Assembly: GCA_947382865.1 (NCBI GenBank)
Contig: CANDBF010000004.1
Location: forward strand, 1-54,954
Direction of reading: 5' to 3'
Length of the DNA stretch: 54,954 nucleotides
Origin: an uncultured Clostridia bacterium
GTDB taxonomy: Bacteria > Bacillota > Clostridia > Christensenellales > CAG-917
Numbering within the stretch: position 1 is the first letter of the stretch; each line of letters begins with the position of its first letter. The position numbers and the translations under genes were made by a program. Below the pieces are notes generated by a model that was given only the letters and a program-made list of their open reading frames with translations, made no database searches and was not told the DNA's origin. Shown here in pieces: positions 39,516 to 47,610 of this stretch.

Positions 39516-40019
39516 CTAAGGTCCCCTCCCCATGTGTAAAATTATTTGCACATTAACAAGCTGAATCAAGCTGAGGGTTGACGTGGTCTGTAAGAGTGTA
39601 CGGCGAGTACTATAAAAAGAAATAACCCCCCCCTTCCGTGGGGTTTCCCCCAGTCGCGTTCCCCCTACCCATGCGGGCGGGTCCCACGCTTTGCGGGGGA
39701 CACCTGCGCTCTCGGGCGACAGCCATAGAGTACTGTTTATATCACTCGCTCGGGAGCGAAAAAACAAAGCTCGCTCCCTCGCTTGTACAAAGAGCAGCCC
39801 TCGAATCGCCTCTCTCCGCGCCCTGCGCGTCGCAGTGCAGTCCCTTGAATAACGATACGTCGTGCTCACACCCGTTCAAGCAGAATGCAAGCGCGTTAAG
39901 TGCGCCATAGGTCTCTTGAACGGCGACTCGTTGTTTTCCACCTTATCAAAATAAATATCCGCATAAATGTGTGAGCGCAGCGAGCAAAACAAGCAAACAA
40001 ATATGCGAAACAGGGTTAA
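39516..40019. other. GC-rich non-coding region related to the dispersed repeat
   Basis: In an AT-rich gap this segment changes abruptly to runs of C and G. It holds several local palindromes: CCCCTTCCGTGGGG (39631-39644), CTCGCTCGGGAGCG (39745-39758) and GAGCGAAAAAACAAAGCTCGC (39754-39774). Bases 39817-39853 align with the first hairpin of the repeat at 9585-9619: CGCGCCCTGC, GTGCAGTC and CTTGAAT are shared. A minus-strand frame of 117 codons (39516-39869) crosses it but has repeat-like composition and no ribosome binding site, so I do not call a gene. It may be a degenerate repeat or an unrecognised structured RNA. Confidence 0.5.
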
Positions 40020-40142
40020 AGTTTACAACGAAAATCTGAATTGATAGCAGATATTTGTTTGCGCGTTAGAAACGAGAAAATGCAGCTGAGAGGCAAAGCG
40101 TTTTCAAAAGAAAACGCGTGCCATACGGCACGCATTTTCGAG
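40020..40142 (-). repeat. tRNA trailer repeat, copy 1
   Basis: The 123 bases after tRNA-Glu align with the 124 bases after tRNA-Lys (54768-54891). Exact shared blocks in order on the plus strand are AGTTTACAACGAA, GATAGCA, TTTGCGCG, AACGAGAAAATGC and GCATTTTCGAG. A terminator hairpin lies at the tRNA-proximal end of each copy, with different stem sequence. Confidence 0.75.
40111..40138 (-). terminator. tRNA-Glu terminator
   Basis: Minus strand AAAATGCGTGCC-GTAT-GGCACGCGTTTT, starting five bases after the tRNA 3' end. A competing stem (GCGTTTTC-AAAA-GAAAACGC at about 40098-40117) overlaps it. Confidence 0.8.
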
Positions 40143-40218
40143 TGGTACCCCCATAGGGAATCGAACCCTAGTTTCCGCCGTGAGAGGGCGACGTCTTGAA
40201 CCGCTTGACCATGAGGGC
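40143..40218 (-). tRNA. tRNA-Glu (anticodon CTC)
   Basis: A 76-nt cloverleaf including an encoded CCA end. The acceptor stem GCCCTCA pairs with TGGGGGT (G1:U72 wobble and one G:U). The anticodon stem TCGCC/GGCGG holds the loop CTCTCAC with anticodon CTC, which reads GAG. The T arm is TAGGG-TTCGATT-CCCTA. The D arm and overall sequence match the bacterial tRNA-Glu pattern (GGTCAAGCGGTT). Confidence 0.95.
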
Positions 40219-40234
40219 ATAGAAAAGTAAGGTG

Positions 40235-40263
40235 ATAATACCATATATATCCGAAAAGCGCAA
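40235..40263 (-). promoter_or_regulatory. tRNA-Glu promoter
   Basis: Minus strand TTGCGC (40258-40263), 17-bp spacer, TATTAT (40235-40240), placing the start about ten bases before the mature tRNA. Confidence 0.7.
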
Positions 40264-40376
40264 GTGATTTTAGAAATTTTGCAAAAATACGAAAAAAAAA
40301 TATTTTCCATTGTATTTCAACCTTAAATATCAGATTTATATCCATGAAATTCCGCCCATTTTTTTTGCGACATTTA

Positions 40377-40405
40377 TTGAATTTATTAAACATATGTTCT
40401 ATAAT
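40377..40405 (+). promoter_or_regulatory. Promoter of the double phosphoesterase gene
   Basis: TTGAAT (40377-40382), 17-bp spacer, TATAAT (40400-40405). The spacer contains AAACATATGTTC (40388-40399), close to a Gram-positive LexA box. A small hairpin GATGC-TGT-GCATC lies just before the ribosome binding site. Confidence 0.75.
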
Positions 40406-40446
40406 TATACTTATATATAAACGATGCTGTGCATCTAGGAGGAATT

Positions 40447-43400
40447 ATGAGAACAAACGCAACAAAACGTGCTTCGTTCGCACTGGCTCTGCTGCTTGCG
40501 GTTACGTTCGTTTTCGCCCTCGGGTTTACCGTCTATGACGGCGTAACCTTTGCGGCGGACGCTACGCCTCAGCTCGAAACAGAGATAACGGTCGGACATA
40601 TGAGCGACATCCACTACTTCCCGCTCGAATACTGCTACACTACGGATGTTGATTCCGACGTGTACAAGGCGACGGATTTCTATTACGCTATGACCGGCGA
40701 CACAAAGCTGGTGCTCGAAAGCGGAATGACTCTCAACGCGGCGATTAAGAGCATACTTAAAGACGCAGACGACCAAAAAGCTCCGCAATACCTTGTGACT
40801 TCCGGCGACCTGTGCAAAAACGGCGAACGCGTAGCTCTTATCGACGTCGCCAATACTCTGCGCTACCTGCAAAACGAGATGAGAAAAAAGGCGGGTTACA
40901 GCAACTTCCAAGTGTTTGCAACCGTCGGAAATCACGATTTGTACAACCAGAACGGAGAAATATATTCTAAGGAAGACGGCTCCGGCAGGGTTGCCGATAT
41001 TCTCAATTCCGCTCAGTTTGCGCTCGTATTCGCAGGTCTCGGATATCCCGACGCCACGCTCGACGGCGCGAACGGCACCGTAAATCTTACGGATTATCTC
41101 CCCGCCGACTACTGGTCTTCCGCTTATACGAACGGCTACGTCACCTCTGCCAACGCGACGAATATCAAATACCATTATTATTCCGCCGATCTTGCGGCAG
41201 TAGAAAGCGCGGCGACTTCGGCTGAGAAGATGGCGTGCTACTACAATCTCGGCGACGGTCTGGGACAGCTTACATATATTGCGGAGCTTACCGATTCCGC
41301 AAACAAGGGCTACTCCTTTATAGCGATAGACTCTTCCGACCGCGAGCTGTCCGAAACGGGCGCGCCCTCGCGCATAAGCAAAGCCGAATATAACGCTCTC
41401 TCCAATAAGCCCCAGCTTGTCGTCGAGACAAACGGCATTATAGATACAAAGCACCCCGTAAGCTCCTCCGTGGCGTTTGCAAACGCAAACAACAAGGTTT
41501 ACAGGCTGACCAAATATACGCATATAACCGGCGGAAGAATCACCGAGGACTGCCTCGAATGGATTGAAGCGTACGCCTCGACCCAGACGGGCGACAAGAC
41601 TACGCTCGGCGAAGAGACGATGATTTCGACCTTCCACCATAACGTGCTTCCCCACTTCGAGCAGGAAGACGATATTCTGAAAGACTTCACTCTCTACAAC
41701 TGGGAATACACGGCGAAGCGTTTCCTCGATATGGGAATTCGTTATGCTCTTACGGGACATATGCACGCATCCGATATCATGACCTATACGGACGTCGAGG
41801 GTCGCACTCTGTACGATTTCGAGACAGGCTCGACTATCAGCTACGCCTCCCCCCGCCGCTATATCGCGTTTAAGCGTTTCAACTGCGACGGCAAGCTCGG
41901 AGAGCAAACGCACTCGTCAGTCAACATTCTTTCGAGTCTGAAAGAGGTAAGCGACAATATTTCCACAACGGCGGATTGGAACCAGTCCGCAATGGACGCC
42001 TACAAAGCCAATCCCACCGACGCCAACTGGAACGCGCTCCTAGCAGCCAACCCCGAATATCTTACCTACTGCATCAGATACGACGAGCTGTCCTCTATGA
42101 GCTATAACGAGTTTATAAGCAAGGACATCTATTCTATCATCGTTGAGAGAATGGTGAACCACTTTATCACCGACAGGACCCTTGACAGTCTCAAAGATAC
42201 TGTCGGAAACGTGCTTGTCGGACTTGACAGTTCAATGGTCGGCAGTATTCTGAGCTATATCAAGGTCAACGGAGACCTCCTCAACAAAGGAGTACAATAT
42301 ATCCTCGACGTTGTGCTGAACAGTCTGTACGGCGAGGGCGGCTATCCCTACAACGGCAAAACCTATGACACTGCGCTCGACTACGTACACGCAATCATTG
42401 ACGACGTTCTCAATCTCCAATTCGGCGACGAGAGCATCTCATCCGCCGTCAATCCCGACAACAAAGGCAAAATGAACGTCAAGCAGATCGCCAGCTTTAT
42501 TATGATGTCCCACTCGGCGGGCACGGAAATTTCTCTGTCGGAAACGAATGCAAGCATCGACAGCAATTTCACGGAAAACGCATGCGGCTCCAATACGTAC
42601 GGCTTTATGCAACCCACCGACAAGACATACCGCAAGCGCATGCTTGCCGCAATCAAGGATCTGGATACTCAACTCAAAAACGGTCAGTTTGTCGATACTC
42701 TGCTCAATATGTTGCTCGACCCGTTGTTCAACAATGAGGACTCTCTTCTGAAAACGCTGATAAATTACAGCTTTGACCTGCGTAATGCCGTGACAAGCGG
42801 ATTTATGACCCAAAGCGAATACGACAAACTTGAAGCGGGCTTTCGCACGCTCTCAACCGACAAGACCGTCAAGCTGCTGATTAAGAACGTCGCTCAAAAC
42901 GAGTACGGCATTACTCTTCCCTCGGATTTCACTCTTAACGTAAACGCTCAGGACTTCTGCCTCGGAAGAATAATAAACGACCTGCTCCCCGTCGCGAAGC
43001 CTCTTATCGCGGATATGATGGGCTTCAATATGGACGGCGACAACCTCATCGGAATTGTTGCCAACCTGCTTGACAGCTATGTAACTCCCAGCTTCAAGGT
43101 AGGTCTGGGCGGCATTGCGGACAACATCGTAATGGCGTTTGCAACAGACGTATATCCCGACCTTGCGGATATGAACGACCCCACGGCGGATTATATTATT
43201 CAACCTTACGCGGAATATAAGTTCGGGACCGAAAAAATGAGCTACGTAAGCTCGAAAAACGTTATGTCGTCGGTCGGCGCGACGTTCAATGCGGCTACGC
43301 AGGCAAACGGCAGAGTTCCCAGCCGCGTAACGTCAAACTTCGATACCAAGAACAGCACAACGTCTTATACCTTTAAGTTCTATACCGAAGAGAACGTGTA

Positions 43401-45045
43401 CGGCACGTTTAAGTACAAAACCTCTGCGGACAGCGCAGAGTGGACGGACGTCGTATCCACCTCCAAGGCGGACTGCGATATGAACGCCGACTATATCGAC
43501 TCCGTGAAGACGCACACCAAAAACGGCGTTACGGTGACTATGCTCACCCAGACCAAACCCGTATATCTGCCCCTTATCGACCTCGGTCTCGCCTGCCTTA
43601 CGCACGGCGAAATCGAATATGATATAGACAAGAACAACAAGGATATCCCCTTTGTTTACGGCGACCGCGACAACGCGGCGAAGAACAGCGTCGTGTACTG
43701 GAACGTGACTACGGTCACCGTCACTGGGCTCACCGCGGGCACAACCTATTATTACGACCTCGAAGGCTCGTACGCGAACGGCAGTAAAACGGCGCAGTTC
43801 TCTCTTGCTCAAAACAGCGGAAAGCAGTACTACACGTTCACGACGGCGGCGGACGACAGCGTGACCGCGTTTGAGTTCCTTACGATTGCCGATATTCAGG
43901 GAATGATACAGGGCATGTACGACGACAGCTATAATGCGGTCAAGGCTCTGCTTGCCGACGAGAGAACCAAGGATTTCGATTTCATCCTCAACGCAGGCGA
44001 TATGTGCGACAACGGCAAGAACTTCAACCAGTGGGCATATGCTCTTAATACGTATCAGGATTTGTTTGCAAACTCCTCTATGTTCTTTACGTCGGGCAAT
44101 CACGAGGACGGAAGCAACGCTATGCTCAACTACTTCAACTACACATTGCCCACAGGTACGGACAACAAGCCTCTTCAAAAGGACAATCTGAAAGACGGCG
44201 TATTCTACTCGTTCAACTATGCAAACGCGCACTTCGTCGTTTTGAATACCAATGACGCCAATTCCTCCGGACTCGGAGAAGTTCAGCTCAACTGGCTTAC
44301 AAACGACCTTGCAAACAGCACCGCAAAGTGGAAGTTCGTGCTTATGCACAAGAGCCTGTACAGCGGCGGTTCGCACTCCACCGACGCGGAGGTCGTCGCA
44401 ATGCGCAAACAGCTTGTGCCTCTGTTCAAGCAGTACGGAGTCAACATAGTGTTTGGCGGACACGACCACACCTATACGTCCACGTATCTGCTTGACGGCA
44501 ACGGCAATATCACCGACAAGAGCAAGAGCGGCAACGTGCAGTATACGAGCGGCGACGGCGTGCTTTATATCACGCTCGGCACTATGGGAACGAAGTTCTA
44601 CAACTACAAGGAGAACCCCGACGTAACGCCCAAGTTCGACGGAACGTCCAGCATACTCAACACTCTCGATACCCAGACGTTCGGAAAGGTGGTTGTCGAC
44701 GGCGATACGCTGACCTACACCGGCTATCTCTACAATAGAGAAACAAATGCAATCGAGGTCATCCACAACGAGAACGCGCCCAAGACCAACACTCTGGCAA
44801 TCGTACTCGGCATTATCATACCTGTTGTAATAATCGCGGCTGTCGTGATTGTACTCGCGGTGCTCAAAAAGAAGGGCGTCATAGGCAAAAAGAACAGCGC
44901 AACCGAAGGTAACGGAAACGAAACTCAATCCGCGGATGCCGATTGCTCTGCACCTCAAACCGCAGACGAACCCGAGACCGATAGCGAACCGATAGGCGCT
45001 CCCGAAGAACCTAAGGTTGATTCGGATACCGATACGAACGATTAA
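40447..45045 (+). CDS. Surface-anchored protein with two metallophosphoesterase domains
   Basis: A 1532-residue exported protein. The N-terminal signal peptide is followed by a calcineurin-like phosphoesterase domain (about 48-450) with GHMSDIHYF, SGDLCKNGE, VGNHDLY, FHHNVLPHF and TGHMHASD. A long helical region (about 500-950) has no recognisable domain. A fibronectin-like segment (about 960-1130, TVTVTGLTAGTTYYYDLEG) precedes a second phosphoesterase of the purple-acid-phosphatase type (about 1140-1370) with IADIQG, NAGDMCDNG, SGNHEDG, LMHKSLY and FGGHDHTY. A transmembrane helix near 1449-1473 and an acidic Thr/Asp/Pro-rich tail complete it, so the catalytic part faces outward. AGGAGG precedes the ATG at 40447. 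Probably scavenges phosphate from nucleotides or phosphoesters outside the cell; the substrate is unknown. Confidence 0.9.
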   Translation: MRTNATKRASFALALLLAVTFVFALGFTVYDGVTFAADATPQLETEITVGHMSDIHYFPLEYCYTTDVDSDVYKATDFYYAMTGDTKLVLESGMTLNAAIKSILKDADDQKAPQYLVTSGDLCKNGERVALIDVANTLRYLQNEMRKKAGYSNFQVFATVGNHDLYNQNGEIYSKEDGSGRVADILNSAQFALVFAGLGYPDATLDGANGTVNLTDYLPADYWSSAYTNGYVTSANATNIKYHYYSADLAAVESAATSAEKMACYYNLGDGLGQLTYIAELTDSANKGYSFIAIDSSDRELSETGAPSRISKAEYNALSNKPQLVVETNGIIDTKHPVSSSVAFANANNKVYRLTKYTHITGGRITEDCLEWIEAYASTQTGDKTTLGEETMISTFHHNVLPHFEQEDDILKDFTLYNWEYTAKRFLDMGIRYALTGHMHASDIMTYTDVEGRTLYDFETGSTISYASPRRYIAFKRFNCDGKLGEQTHSSVNILSSLKEVSDNISTTADWNQSAMDAYKANPTDANWNALLAANPEYLTYCIRYDELSSMSYNEFISKDIYSIIVERMVNHFITDRTLDSLKDTVGNVLVGLDSSMVGSILSYIKVNGDLLNKGVQYILDVVLNSLYGEGGYPYNGKTYDTALDYVHAIIDDVLNLQFGDESISSAVNPDNKGKMNVKQIASFIMMSHSAGTEISLSETNASIDSNFTENACGSNTYGFMQPTDKTYRKRMLAAIKDLDTQLKNGQFVDTLLNMLLDPLFNNEDSLLKTLINYSFDLRNAVTSGFMTQSEYDKLEAGFRTLSTDKTVKLLIKNVAQNEYGITLPSDFTLNVNAQDFCLGRIINDLLPVAKPLIADMMGFNMDGDNLIGIVANLLDSYVTPSFKVGLGGIADNIVMAFATDVYPDLADMNDPTADYIIQPYAEYKFGTEKMSYVSSKNVMSSVGATFNAATQANGRVPSRVTSNFDTKNSTTSYTFKFYTEENVYGTFKYKTSADSAEWTDVVSTSKADCDMNADYIDSVKTHTKNGVTVTMLTQTKPVYLPLIDLGLACLTHGEIEYDIDKNNKDIPFVYGDRDNAAKNSVVYWNVTTVTVTGLTAGTTYYYDLEGSYANGSKTAQFSLAQNSGKQYYTFTTAADDSVTAFEFLTIADIQGMIQGMYDDSYNAVKALLADERTKDFDFILNAGDMCDNGKNFNQWAYALNTYQDLFANSSMFFTSGNHEDGSNAMLNYFNYTLPTGTDNKPLQKDNLKDGVFYSFNYANAHFVVLNTNDANSSGLGEVQLNWLTNDLANSTAKWKFVLMHKSLYSGGSHSTDAEVVAMRKQLVPLFKQYGVNIVFGGHDHTYTSTYLLDGNGNITDKSKSGNVQYTSGDGVLYITLGTMGTKFYNYKENPDVTPKFDGTSSILNTLDTQTFGKVVVDGDTLTYTGYLYNRETNAIEVIHNENAPKTNTLAIVLGIIIPVVIIAAVVIVLAVLKKKGVIGKKNSATEGNGNETQSADADCSAPQTADEPETDSEPIGAPEEPKVDSDTDTND

Positions 45046-45061
45046 CCAAAAATAAAATTAT

Positions 45062-45093
45062 AAAAAATACACACCCTGCGGTGTGTATTTTTT
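45062..45093 (+). terminator. Terminator of the double phosphoesterase gene
   Basis: AAAAAATACACACC-CTGC-GGTGTGTATTTTTT, a 14-bp stem ending in a T run directly after the stop codon. Confidence 0.9.
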
Positions 45094-45253
45094 TATTGCG
45101 ATTTCCGATTTATATCTGACCTCCTGATAATATGCCTTAAATATAACTTCAACGTTTTTCTTCAATTTAACACTCGGACATGTCGTTTTCATTGCAATTT
45201 TCCTTATCAGTTATAGTCTTCATCAGAGCCTATTTGATTTCACGGCAAAACTG
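45094..45253. other. Left flank of the inverted-repeat cassette
   Basis: Gene-free. No good sigma-A promoter is seen toward the gene at 45359; the best candidates (TTCCGA-17-GATAAT and TCATTG-17-TATAGT) have poor -35 boxes. The contrast with the perfect promoter on the other flank matters for the switching model. Confidence 0.5.
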
Positions 45254-45449
45254 TGCGTAAAATCGACATTTTGCGTAAACATCGACGGCAAAGAAAGCCA
45301 AAGAACGGCAGATTAAACGGGAAAATACCTAAAAGGTATGAAATAAAAGGAGAAGATTATGAAAAAGAAAGGATTGATTATTTCAACAGTCGTAATGGTT
45401 GTTGTCCTGATCGCTTCACTCACCACGGCGACCTACGCTTGGTTTACCG
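45254..45449 (+). repeat. 196-bp perfect inverted repeat, left copy
   Basis: Identical to the reverse complement of 47310-47505 over 196 bases. It contains 105 bp of 5' leader and the first 30 codons plus one base of the gene at 45359, ending right after the signal-peptide motif TYAWFT. The outer edge carries two direct repeats, TGCGTAAAATCGAC (45254) and TGCGTAAACATCGAC (45272), 18 bp apart. ATACCT-AAA-AGGTAT lies just before the ribosome binding site. Confidence 0.97.
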
Positions 45450-46375
45450 TGTCCTCGACCACAACGGTTGACGGCTTCAATCTTGAAGTTGTTTCAAGCA
45501 ACATTCTTAACATTGGATTAAAGGCAAACACAACTTATGAAGATGACGCTTCTGCAAGCTCGTTTGTCAGCGGAAACTGTACATACGCCGGCACAGCAGG
45601 CTCATTGACAGGCACTTGGACCGGCGACTCCGGACTTGCGGCGACAGTTTCTCATAACATCATTTATTCCAACGTATCAAAGGCAGTAGGCGTAACGACG
45701 GCAGCGAATGTAACGGACGCGACGATTGCAAATACTACCGCTTTCCCAAATAGCGCGCCAATGCCTGAGAATGCTACTATTATCGCAGCTCAAAAAGGCG
45801 AAAGCGCAGGCGCTTTGACCCAGCAAACAGCCGCTGTGGCAAACGGCACCAAATCGAATGGAGCAGACATAACTGCTGACATTTCTGCTGACTTCGCATA
45901 TCTGTTCCTCGGCGCTTCTCCGACAGCAGAAATCGAAACAGGCACGAACAAACTTTATATCGTAATTCAAACGACAGGCAACGGTACTACAATCGGTATT
46001 TCGGCAGGTATGCACGTCGCATATAGATTGAACGGTGCCGAAAACTGGACTGACGTTGACGTATTCGGCGAGACGGCTTATACTGCCACAAGAACATCGA
46101 CGACTTGCGAGGTTCCTTTCAACATTGCTGGAACGGGTACGGGAAATGTTACTGCCGGCGATATTAGCGGCAACTATAACGATACCACAAATAAAACCAG
46201 TTTGACGGGTGCGGCAGTTACTGCAATAGAATTGTCCGACGGATTGGCAATCGGAGCAATCGACCAGATTGAACTTGTAATTTATCTTGCAGGTTCTGAC
46301 ACAAACTGTATAGACGCGGCTAAGGGCGTGAAGGTCAATGTGGGCATTTTCTTCGGCGCGCAGGCAAAAGCGTAA
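45359..46375 (+). CDS. SipW-class signal-peptide surface protein, cassette gene A
   Basis: A 338-residue secreted protein. The signal peptide ends in LTTATYAWFT, the SipW-dependent (TasA/camelysin-type) pattern. The mature part is Thr/Ala/Gly-rich and predicted beta, with a central MHVAYRLNGAENW and a C-terminal LAGSDTNCIDAAKG that recur in genes B (46441) and C (47788). AAAGGAGAAG precedes the ATG. Its leader and signal-peptide codons are an exact inverted copy of those of gene B; after WFT the two proteins diverge to weak paralogy. In the present orientation no strong promoter faces it. A fibre or matrix subunit is a plausible role. No SipW peptidase gene lies in the window. Confidence 0.85.
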   Translation: MKKKGLIISTVVMVVVLIASLTTATYAWFTVSSTTTVDGFNLEVVSSNILNIGLKANTTYEDDASASSFVSGNCTYAGTAGSLTGTWTGDSGLAATVSHNIIYSNVSKAVGVTTAANVTDATIANTTAFPNSAPMPENATIIAAQKGESAGALTQQTAAVANGTKSNGADITADISADFAYLFLGASPTAEIETGTNKLYIVIQTTGNGTTIGISAGMHVAYRLNGAENWTDVDVFGETAYTATRTSTTCEVPFNIAGTGTGNVTAGDISGNYNDTTNKTSLTGAAVTAIELSDGLAIGAIDQIELVIYLAGSDTNCIDAAKGVKVNVGIFFGAQAKA

Positions 46376-46391
46376 TCATGAAAAAATCAAT

Positions 46392-46423
46392 AAAAAATAC
46401 CGCTCGAAAGAGCGGTATTTTTT
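46392..46423. terminator. Bidirectional terminator between cassette genes
   Basis: AAAAAATACCGCTC-GAAA-GAGCGGTATTTTTT, a 14-bp stem with A/T runs on both sides. It lies between the convergent genes A and B and would work in either orientation of the segment. Confidence 0.9.
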
Positions 46424-46440
46424 TATTGTGATATTGTCTA

Positions 46441-47400
46441 TTATGCAGCAATCACGTCGGTCACAAAGTTGATGTGAATGAGTGCGGAGGAACCCATAGA
46501 CGCATTGTTGCAGTCAGAATCATAACCCGCGATGAAAACAACGATTTCAAGCTGATTGATTTTCTCACCCGTCAACGCCGTCGTGTTCGTATCGGAACCT
46601 TCAACGTCGATTTTGATGGACTGTGCGCCTGTCATATTCTTGGGAGTGGTGCCGTCGGTATCCATAACAACATTGGGATTTGCATTTACTATGCTTGTAG
46701 AGCTCTTAGGCGTGGTGTAATGAATATTTCCATAAATGTCAGCTTCTTGCCAGTTGCCGCCATTGAGTCTGTATCTTACATGAATAGCCGCGTTCATACC
46801 GAGAGTAGCTTTGTTGCCCGTGGGCTCAACCGTGATTACGCAACCGATGGATTTGAGGTTGGGAGCAACAGCCTGTACGCCCATTGCAAGAGATATGTAG
46901 TCGCCTGCTTTAACGGTCGTGCCGTCAGCTTCTTTACCTGCGTTCATAATTGCAGCTTCCGCACTGCTGTTTTCAGCCGTAGCGCCGTTACCGGAAGCTC
47001 TTACGACATTAGCCTCGTTTGCTTCAACCCATTGCGTGGCGTCAACAGTGTAGTTTTCACCCACTTTCACTGCTGTGGAGATTGCCTTAGAAACCTGTAT
47101 CGCGGGCAGATTGGTGTTGAGAGTGGAAGACAATGCCTTATCGCCCGTCCATTTTTCAGCCGCCGCGCCGTCCCAAGTGAGAGAACCGTTGACGAAATCG
47201 TCCATAGTGGCATCCGCTTTATAAGCATTGGTCTTCGCCATACCGATAGCGACATCGGAACCTGCTACAACGGACATCGTGATATCGTTTACGGATACCG
47301 TAGAGCCCGCGGTAAACCAAGCGTAGGTCGCCGTGGTGAGTGAAGCGATCAGGACAACAACCATTACGACTGTTGAAATAATCAATCCTTTCTTTTTCAT
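46441..47400 (-). CDS. SipW-class signal-peptide surface protein, cassette gene B
   Basis: A 319-residue secreted paralogue of gene A. The first 30 residues are identical at DNA level to those of gene A. The mature part shares the order of motifs: TWDGAAAEKWTGDKALSS near residue 75, IHVRYRLNGGNW in the middle, and IAGYDSDCNNASMG near the C-terminus. It is expected to be exported and processed by a SipW-type peptidase and to form or decorate surface fibres. It lies behind a perfect consensus promoter (47611-47639) with a leader of about 200 nt, so it should be the expressed member in this orientation. Confidence 0.85.
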   Translation of the reverse strand: MKKKGLIISTVVMVVVLIASLTTATYAWFTAGSTVSVNDITMSVVAGSDVAIGMAKTNAYKADATMDDFVNGSLTWDGAAAEKWTGDKALSSTLNTNLPAIQVSKAISTAVKVGENYTVDATQWVEANEANVVRASGNGATAENSSAEAAIMNAGKEADGTTVKAGDYISLAMGVQAVAPNLKSIGCVITVEPTGNKATLGMNAAIHVRYRLNGGNWQEADIYGNIHYTTPKSSTSIVNANPNVVMDTDGTTPKNMTGAQSIKIDVEGSDTNTTALTGEKINQLEIVVFIAGYDSDCNNASMGSSALIHINFVTDVIAA

Positions 47401-47505
47401 AATCTTCTCCTTTTATTTCATACCTTTTAGGTATTTTCCCGTTTAATCTGCCGTTCTTTGGCTTTCTTTGCCGTCGATGTTTACGCAAAATGTCGATTTT
47501 ACGCA
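47310..47505 (-). repeat. 196-bp perfect inverted repeat, right copy
   Basis: Exact inverted copy of 45254-45449. The copies bound a unique 1860-bp segment (45450-47309) that holds the mature-protein coding parts of genes A and B and the shared terminator. Perfect identity across non-coding leader as well as coding sequence implies a recent duplication, gene conversion, or repeated inversion through the repeats. Confidence 0.97.
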
Positions 47506-47610
47506 ATCTTTCGAGCTCACTCACTTTTTAGAATGGCTTCAATCTCAACCCGCCACCACAATTATATGCAGTAAAATCAAAAAGTAGGCAGAACTGTCAC
47601 GCACATAGAG
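47506..47610. other. Unique part of the cassette gene B leader
   Basis: Transcribed leader between the promoter and the inverted repeat. No gene is seen. It is not shared with the left flank. Confidence 0.5.

Noticed and set aside
39516-39869. 117-codon minus-strand open frame in the GC-rich island
   Set aside because: Arg/Thr-rich low-complexity composition, no ribosome binding site, and it overlaps sequence related to the dispersed repeat; treated as non-coding.
43333-44958. 541-codon frame antisense to the phosphoesterase gene
   Set aside because: It is a shadow frame of a strongly supported gene; no ribosome binding site and no recognisable domain. The same holds for the long antisense frames over dnaE (3124-4230), uvrC (8418-9440), lacZ (22460-25267) and the DUF1508-like gene (30846-32054).
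45254-45358. Possible c-di-GMP-I (GEMM) riboswitch in the shared leader of genes A and B
   Set aside because: Words such as GGCAAAG, AAGCC and ACGGG resemble GEMM pieces, but the GAAA tetraloop hairpin and the paired helices are missing. An Infernal scan would settle it.
45253-45471. 72-codon frame covering the inverted repeat, also present in the right copy
   Set aside because: It runs out of frame over the leader and signal peptide and is preserved only because the repeat is identical; no ribosome binding site.
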